Source of the DNA: a bacterium
GTDB lineage: Bacteria > Bacillota > Clostridia > Oscillospirales > Oscillospiraceae
Assembly (NCBI GenBank): GCA_019424865.1
Contig: JAHYYS010000042.1
Coordinates: forward strand, 1-23,318
DNA: 23,318 nucleotides
Direction: 5' to 3'
Shown piece after piece: positions 20,445-23,318 of this stretch; position 1 is the stretch's first letter, and each line of letters begins with the position of its first letter. The position numbers were made by a program, and so were the translations under genes. The notes below the pieces were generated by a model. That model was not told where the DNA came from. It made no database searches and worked only from the letters and a program-made list of their open reading frames with translations.

Positions 20445-20544
20445 GGCAACAGCGGGTTTCTCAGGGGGAAACCGTGTGTTTCCTTTGCAGGCAACACGCA
20501 GTTTCCCCCGGCAACAGGCTGTTGCTTCCCGGGCGGCCCGGGAA
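20445..20544. repeat. Intergenic hairpin cluster with three GGCAACA repeats
   Basis: GGCAACA occurs at 20445-20451, 20490-20496 and 20510-20516. A hairpin GGGGGAAAC/GTTTCCCCC (20464-20472, 20501-20509) continues inward as CGTGT/ACACG. A second hairpin TTCCCGGG/CCCGGGAA lies at 20526-20544. The stretch sits between the end of the permease gene and the rpsF promoter and lacks a clear T-run terminator for the permease. Confidence 0.45.
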
Positions 20545-20565
20545 TTTTCCGGCGCCGGCCCCTTC

Positions 20566-21687
20566 TCACTGGGGCAGAACCAGGTCCCCCTCCCGAATCC
20601 AGCCGATTTTCCGGAAGAACAGCCCAAAGGTCCAGCACAGCACGGCGGGCAGGACAAAGGAGATGAGAATCAGCCCCAGCCAGTCAAAGGCCCCGGGGAC
20701 AATGGCCGACGCGCCGTTGGCGATGGCCTTGGCACTGGGGTTGACCCAGCCGGTCCACACCCCCAGCTGTCCGCACAGCCCGCAGGTGCCCATCCCGGAG
20801 TTGATGGGATCCCCGTTCATCTCCAGCCGGAACACGCAGGTGGCCAGCGGGCCGGTGATGGCCGAGGTCAAAATGGCCGGAAGCCAGATTTTCGGGTTTT
20901 TCACAATGTTGGGCATCTGAAGCATGGAGGTGCCGATTCCCTGGGACACCAGGCCGCCCCAGCGGTTCTCCCGGAAGGACATGACCGCAAATCCCACCAT
21001 ATTGGCGCAGCAGCCCGCCACCGCCGCGCCTCCCGCCAGACCGGTCAGGCCCAGCACGGAGCAGATGGCGGCGGAGGAGATGGGCAGGGTGAGGGCAATC
21101 CCCACCAGCACCGACACCAGGATTCCCATAAAGAAGGGCTGCAGCTCTGTGGTGCGCATAATCAGCTGTCCAAAGGCGTCGGCCGCCCCGCCGATGGGGG
21201 GCGCAATGATCCAGGCCGCCCCGATGCCAATCAGGATGGTGACAATGGGGGTGACCAGGATGTCCACCTTGGTCTCCTTGGACACCGCCTTGCCGAATTC
21301 GGCGGCGATGATGGCCACGAACAGCACGGCCAGCGGCCCGCCGGCGCCGCCCAGGGCGTTGGAGGCAAAGCCCACCGTCACCAGGGAAAAGAGGACCAGG
21401 GGGGGCGCCTGAAGGGCGGATCCGATGGCCACCGCCATGGCCGGGCCGCTCATGGCCGAGGCCAGCCCGCCCACGGTGTAGGTAATTTGGTTCTCCCCGC
21501 TGCCCAGAGTGGCCACCACCTGGGTGAGGAAGTCAATGTGGAACTGGGTGCCGATGGTGTTGAGTATGGTGCCGATGAGCAGGGAGCAGAACAGGCCCTG
21601 GGCCATGGCCCCCAGGGCGTCGATCCCGTACCGCCTGGCGGAAATCACAATATTTTTTCGCTTTAAAAAACCTTTTATGCCATCCAT
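20566..21687 (-). CDS. PTS_EIIC_2 / PfoR-type membrane protein, candidate NiaR-regulated transporter
   Basis: A 373-residue protein with about ten membrane helices. It matches, by eye, the PTS EIIC-like family once called putative toxin regulator PfoR: RRYGIDALGAMAQGLFCSLL at the start, then GLASAMSGPAMAVAIG, GGAGGPLAVLFVAIIAAEFG and MNGDPINSGMGTCGLCGQLG. No phosphocarrier domains (IIA/IIB) are fused or adjacent, so classical sugar phosphotransfer is doubtful. ATG 21687 is taken as start; its ribosome binding site is weak (AAAGCGGG). A longer frame to 21756 would run through the inverted repeat at 21707-21750 and is unlikely. The gene lies downstream of niaR with the operator-like repeat between, so uptake of niacin or a related compound is a reasonable hypothesis, not a demonstrated fact. 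Confidence 0.75.
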   Translation of the reverse strand: MDGIKGFLKRKNIVISARRYGIDALGAMAQGLFCSLLIGTILNTIGTQFHIDFLTQVVATLGSGENQITYTVGGLASAMSGPAMAVAIGSALQAPPLVLFSLVTVGFASNALGGAGGPLAVLFVAIIAAEFGKAVSKETKVDILVTPIVTILIGIGAAWIIAPPIGGAADAFGQLIMRTTELQPFFMGILVSVLVGIALTLPISSAAICSVLGLTGLAGGAAVAGCCANMVGFAVMSFRENRWGGLVSQGIGTSMLQMPNIVKNPKIWLPAILTSAITGPLATCVFRLEMNGDPINSGMGTCGLCGQLGVWTGWVNPSAKAIANGASAIVPGAFDWLGLILISFVLPAVLCWTFGLFFRKIGWIREGDLVLPQ

Positions 21688-21706
21688 ATTATCGACCCGC
21701 TTTATC

Positions 21707-21750
21707 AAAATGTGGTATACATGTGTCTTGACACATGTATACCACATTTT
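21707..21750 (-). promoter_or_regulatory. Perfect 20-bp-arm inverted repeat, probable NiaR operator
   Basis: Arms AAAATGTGGTATACATGTGT (21707-21726) and its exact complement (21731-21750) flank CTTG. The centre reads TGTCTTGACA, which from memory resembles the core of NiaR/YrxA operators in Firmicutes. On the minus strand the repeat contains TGGTATACA, an extended -10, so a bound repressor would block the promoter. A TTGACA also occurs at 21768-21773 but is too far from this -10. The repeat ends 20 bases before the permease start. Confidence 0.75.
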
Positions 21751-21796
21751 ACTCAAATCGAAGAATTTGTCAAGCCTGTTTTTCCGTTCCGCCCCT

Positions 21797-22309
21797 TCAC
21801 TCCTTCAGCAGAAAACCTGCCGCATCCAGCGCAGACCGCACACGCTGATAGGCTTCCTGGCTGGGGCACAGCAGGTTGTGCAGATGGATGCCGCCGGTGA
21901 GATCGGACAGGGGTTTGGCCCGGCTTTCCGATACAGAGCGTATAAATTCCTGCACATCATACCGGGAGGACAGGTGCAGCTGGCCGGTAAGCTGGCCGTA
22001 AAGGGGATGCTCCACCACCACGTCCACCACCTGGCAGCCGTTGTCCACCATGATCTCCAGCTCCCGGGCCATTCCCGCTCCCGTGTGGACGCAGGCCACA
22101 GTGCGCTTCAGGGCGGTGCTCTCCCGGGGCAGGATATAGCCCCGGGGCGTGGCGGCAATCTCCGTCCCCCCTGCCCGCAGCAGGGCCACGTCCCCCACAA
22201 TGATCTGCCGGCTGACTGAAAACTCCCTGGCCAGGGCCGCCGCGCTCACCGGTCCCCTGGCCTTGTCCAAATACCGGGCGATGGCCGCCCTGCGCTGTTC
22301 GCCGTCCAT
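21797..22309 (-). CDS. niaR: Nicotinate-responsive transcriptional repressor NiaR (HTH plus 3H domain)
   Basis: A 170-residue protein with an N-terminal winged helix (residues 1-62: VSAAALAREFSVSRQIIVGD then VALLRAGGTEIAATPRGYIL) and a C-terminal 3H domain. The presumed metal ligands H75, E83, H142 and H144 have the same spacing as those I recall for the Thermotoga structure TM1602, along with VEHPLYGQLTG and LTGGIHLHNL. NiaR represses NAD synthesis and niacin uptake genes when nicotinate is abundant. ATG 22309 is preferred, with AAAGGGG about nine bases upstream; the longer frame to 22456 crosses its promoter. The gene precedes the permease on the same strand with the operator-like repeat in between. 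Confidence 0.87.
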   Translation of the reverse strand: MDGEQRRAAIARYLDKARGPVSAAALAREFSVSRQIIVGDVALLRAGGTEIAATPRGYILPRESTALKRTVACVHTGAGMARELEIMVDNGCQVVDVVVEHPLYGQLTGQLHLSSRYDVQEFIRSVSESRAKPLSDLTGGIHLHNLLCPSQEAYQRVRSALDAAGFLLKE

Positions 22310-22364
22310 CCAGCATGTCCCCTTTCCTGCCTTTGTGTCCCACGGCGCCATTTCTTTTATGCCC

Positions 22365-22393
22365 AGTGTAGCATAACAAATTCTTCCGGACAA
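22365..22393 (-). promoter_or_regulatory. Promoter of niaR
   Basis: On the minus strand TTGTCC (22388-22393), 17 bp, TACACT (22365-22370) with an upstream TGC (extended -10). Its -35 box is two bases from the -35 box of the divergent lipoprotein promoter. Confidence 0.65.
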
Positions 22394-22395
22394 GG

Positions 22396-22424
22396 TTGAT
22401 TTCTTTGAATCCCCCCGATATAAT
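22396..22424 (+). promoter_or_regulatory. Promoter of the lipoprotein gene
   Basis: TTGATT (22396-22401), a 17-bp spacer and a perfect TATAAT (22419-22424). It is arranged back to back with the niaR promoter. Confidence 0.75.
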
Positions 22425-22483
22425 GAAATACAGGCGTACCTTTGTGTGGACGCCATTATTTATGGAAAAGGAGATTGGAATAC

Positions 22484-23236
22484 ATGCGCGCTATCAGACG
22501 CATTTTTTCGGCCATCGCTGCCGGATGCCTGGTGCTGGGGCTGACCGCCTGCGGCGGCGGTCTGACTGCGGATGATGCCGCCACCTTTGTGCTGGGAGAT
22601 CTGGACGCCGCCTATAAAGGTGAAATCCGTCAGGAATATCTGGATCTGCTGACTGACACCACAGAGGAGGATGCCCGGCAGACCTATCAGGACAACATCG
22701 CCATCGAGGCGGAATATCTTCTGGGGTATCTGGAGACCGCTTACAGCAGCGGCGGATACTATGACAACGGGCTTCAGGCCTCTATGGACCAGATCTATGC
22801 CGACGTGGTGGAGAAGGCCCAGGATCTCACTGCCCAGATCTATTCCCGGGCCCAGTACTCTGTGGGACAGGCCGACAAGCTGGACAGCGGGGACTTCGCT
22901 GTAGAGGTCACCGTCTCTCCCATTGAGGTGGTCTCCTTGATTCCTGCAGAGGTATATGCCGAGAAGTGGAGCTCCGTCCAGACCGCCCGGGGCATCACCA
23001 GCGACGAACAGGTGGAGGCTATGTCCGACGAGGACTACATGGCCATGGACGCGGAGTACGGCATGGCTATGCTGGACTATCTGGAAGAACTGCTGCCCCA
23101 GCTGTCCTATGGTGAGGAACAGAGCATTATGGTACAGCTCAAGCAGGAGGAGGACGGAAATTACTCCCCGGTGAGCACCGGCTGGCAGAAAATTGACGAG
23201 GTCATGATTGACTATGCCGGCGCTTATTTGAAATAA
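22484..23236 (+). CDS. Putative lipoprotein of unknown function
   Basis: A 250-residue exported protein. MRAIRRIFSAIAAGCLVLGL is followed by TACGGG; LTAC is a lipobox, so Cys23 would be lipidated and the protein held on the outer face of the membrane. The mature part is acidic and helical, rich in Asp/Glu/Tyr (TADDAATFVLGDLDAAYKGE ... SMDQIYADVVEKAQDL) and ends GWQKIDEVMIDYAGAYL. Its layout recalls the DUF5105-type lipoproteins of Firmicutes, but I am not sure of that family. ATG 22484 has AAAAGGAG about ten bases upstream. After its stop at 23236 only 82 bases remain, with no recognisable feature. Confidence 0.75.
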   Translation: MRAIRRIFSAIAAGCLVLGLTACGGGLTADDAATFVLGDLDAAYKGEIRQEYLDLLTDTTEEDARQTYQDNIAIEAEYLLGYLETAYSSGGYYDNGLQASMDQIYADVVEKAQDLTAQIYSRAQYSVGQADKLDSGDFAVEVTVSPIEVVSLIPAEVYAEKWSSVQTARGITSDEQVEAMSDEDYMAMDAEYGMAMLDYLEELLPQLSYGEEQSIMVQLKQEEDGNYSPVSTGWQKIDEVMIDYAGAYLK

Positions 23237-23318
23237 CAGCCCAAAGCCATCCCCGGCGCCGGCTGAACAGCCCCAGATTATACGGACAGTACAAAAAACC
23301 CCTGGTAGGCAATATTGA

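Noticed and set aside
20290..21666. 458-codon plus-strand open frame
   Set aside because: It is the antisense shadow of the permease gene and rpsF leader; low-complexity Gly/His/Gln composition and no recognisable domain.

Overview
The window looks like a high-GC gut Firmicute chromosome, most plausibly Oscillospiraceae (Flavonifractor/Lawsonibacter/Oscillibacter-like). This is inferred from the GC-rich codon use, strong AAAGGAGG ribosome binding sites, many GTG/TTG starts, the gene orders rpmG-secE-nusG-rplK-rplA and rpsF-ssb-rpsR, paired SLH proteins and Clostridia-type mobile-element genes. No taxonomic marker long enough to prove the genus is present.

Layout. Positions 1-1408 hold a rubredoxin-like tail and an ECF sigma/anti-sigma-like pair. 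A strong promoter and a folded leader (1742-1982) lead into the translation/secretion block rpmG, secE, nusG, rplK, rplA (2041-4324), closed by a terminator and followed by tRNA-Leu(CAA). From about 4650 to 11750 the window is an accessory island: a truncated gene end, a TTTCAGCAGT repeat array, very GC-rich hairpins, an AT-rich type II restriction-modification module (controller, methyltransferase, convergent endonuclease), a small mobile-element protein, a long nested inverted repeat, a large serine recombinase, and a small toxin/immunity cassette whose toxin frame is broken by one TGA. The cassette lies between two copies of a composite hairpin element of equal size. One stem of this element differs at four positions between the copies and every difference is compensated on the opposite strand.

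From 11909 on the sequence again looks like core chromosome: a small conserved-looking protein, a BceAB-type ABC transporter, two tandem SLH-domain exported proteins whose 3' 470 bp are almost identical, a 280-bp palindromic element, and a MATE efflux pump. On the minus strand follow rpsF-ssb-rpsR with a consensus promoter, then a PTS_EIIC_2/PfoR-type membrane protein preceded by a perfect 20-bp-arm inverted repeat, and the gene for a NiaR-type nicotinate-responsive repressor. A plus-strand lipoprotein gene, divergent from niaR, ends the window.

Best candidates for new biology: (1) the structured repeats with covarying stems that bracket the toxin/immunity cassette beside a serine recombinase; (2) the NiaR / operator / PfoR-like permease unit, which suggests a vitamin B3-linked role for that permease family; (3) the homogenised SLH domains; (4) the TTTCAGCAGT array downstream of tRNA-Leu. 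All family names were assigned by reading motifs, without database searches.
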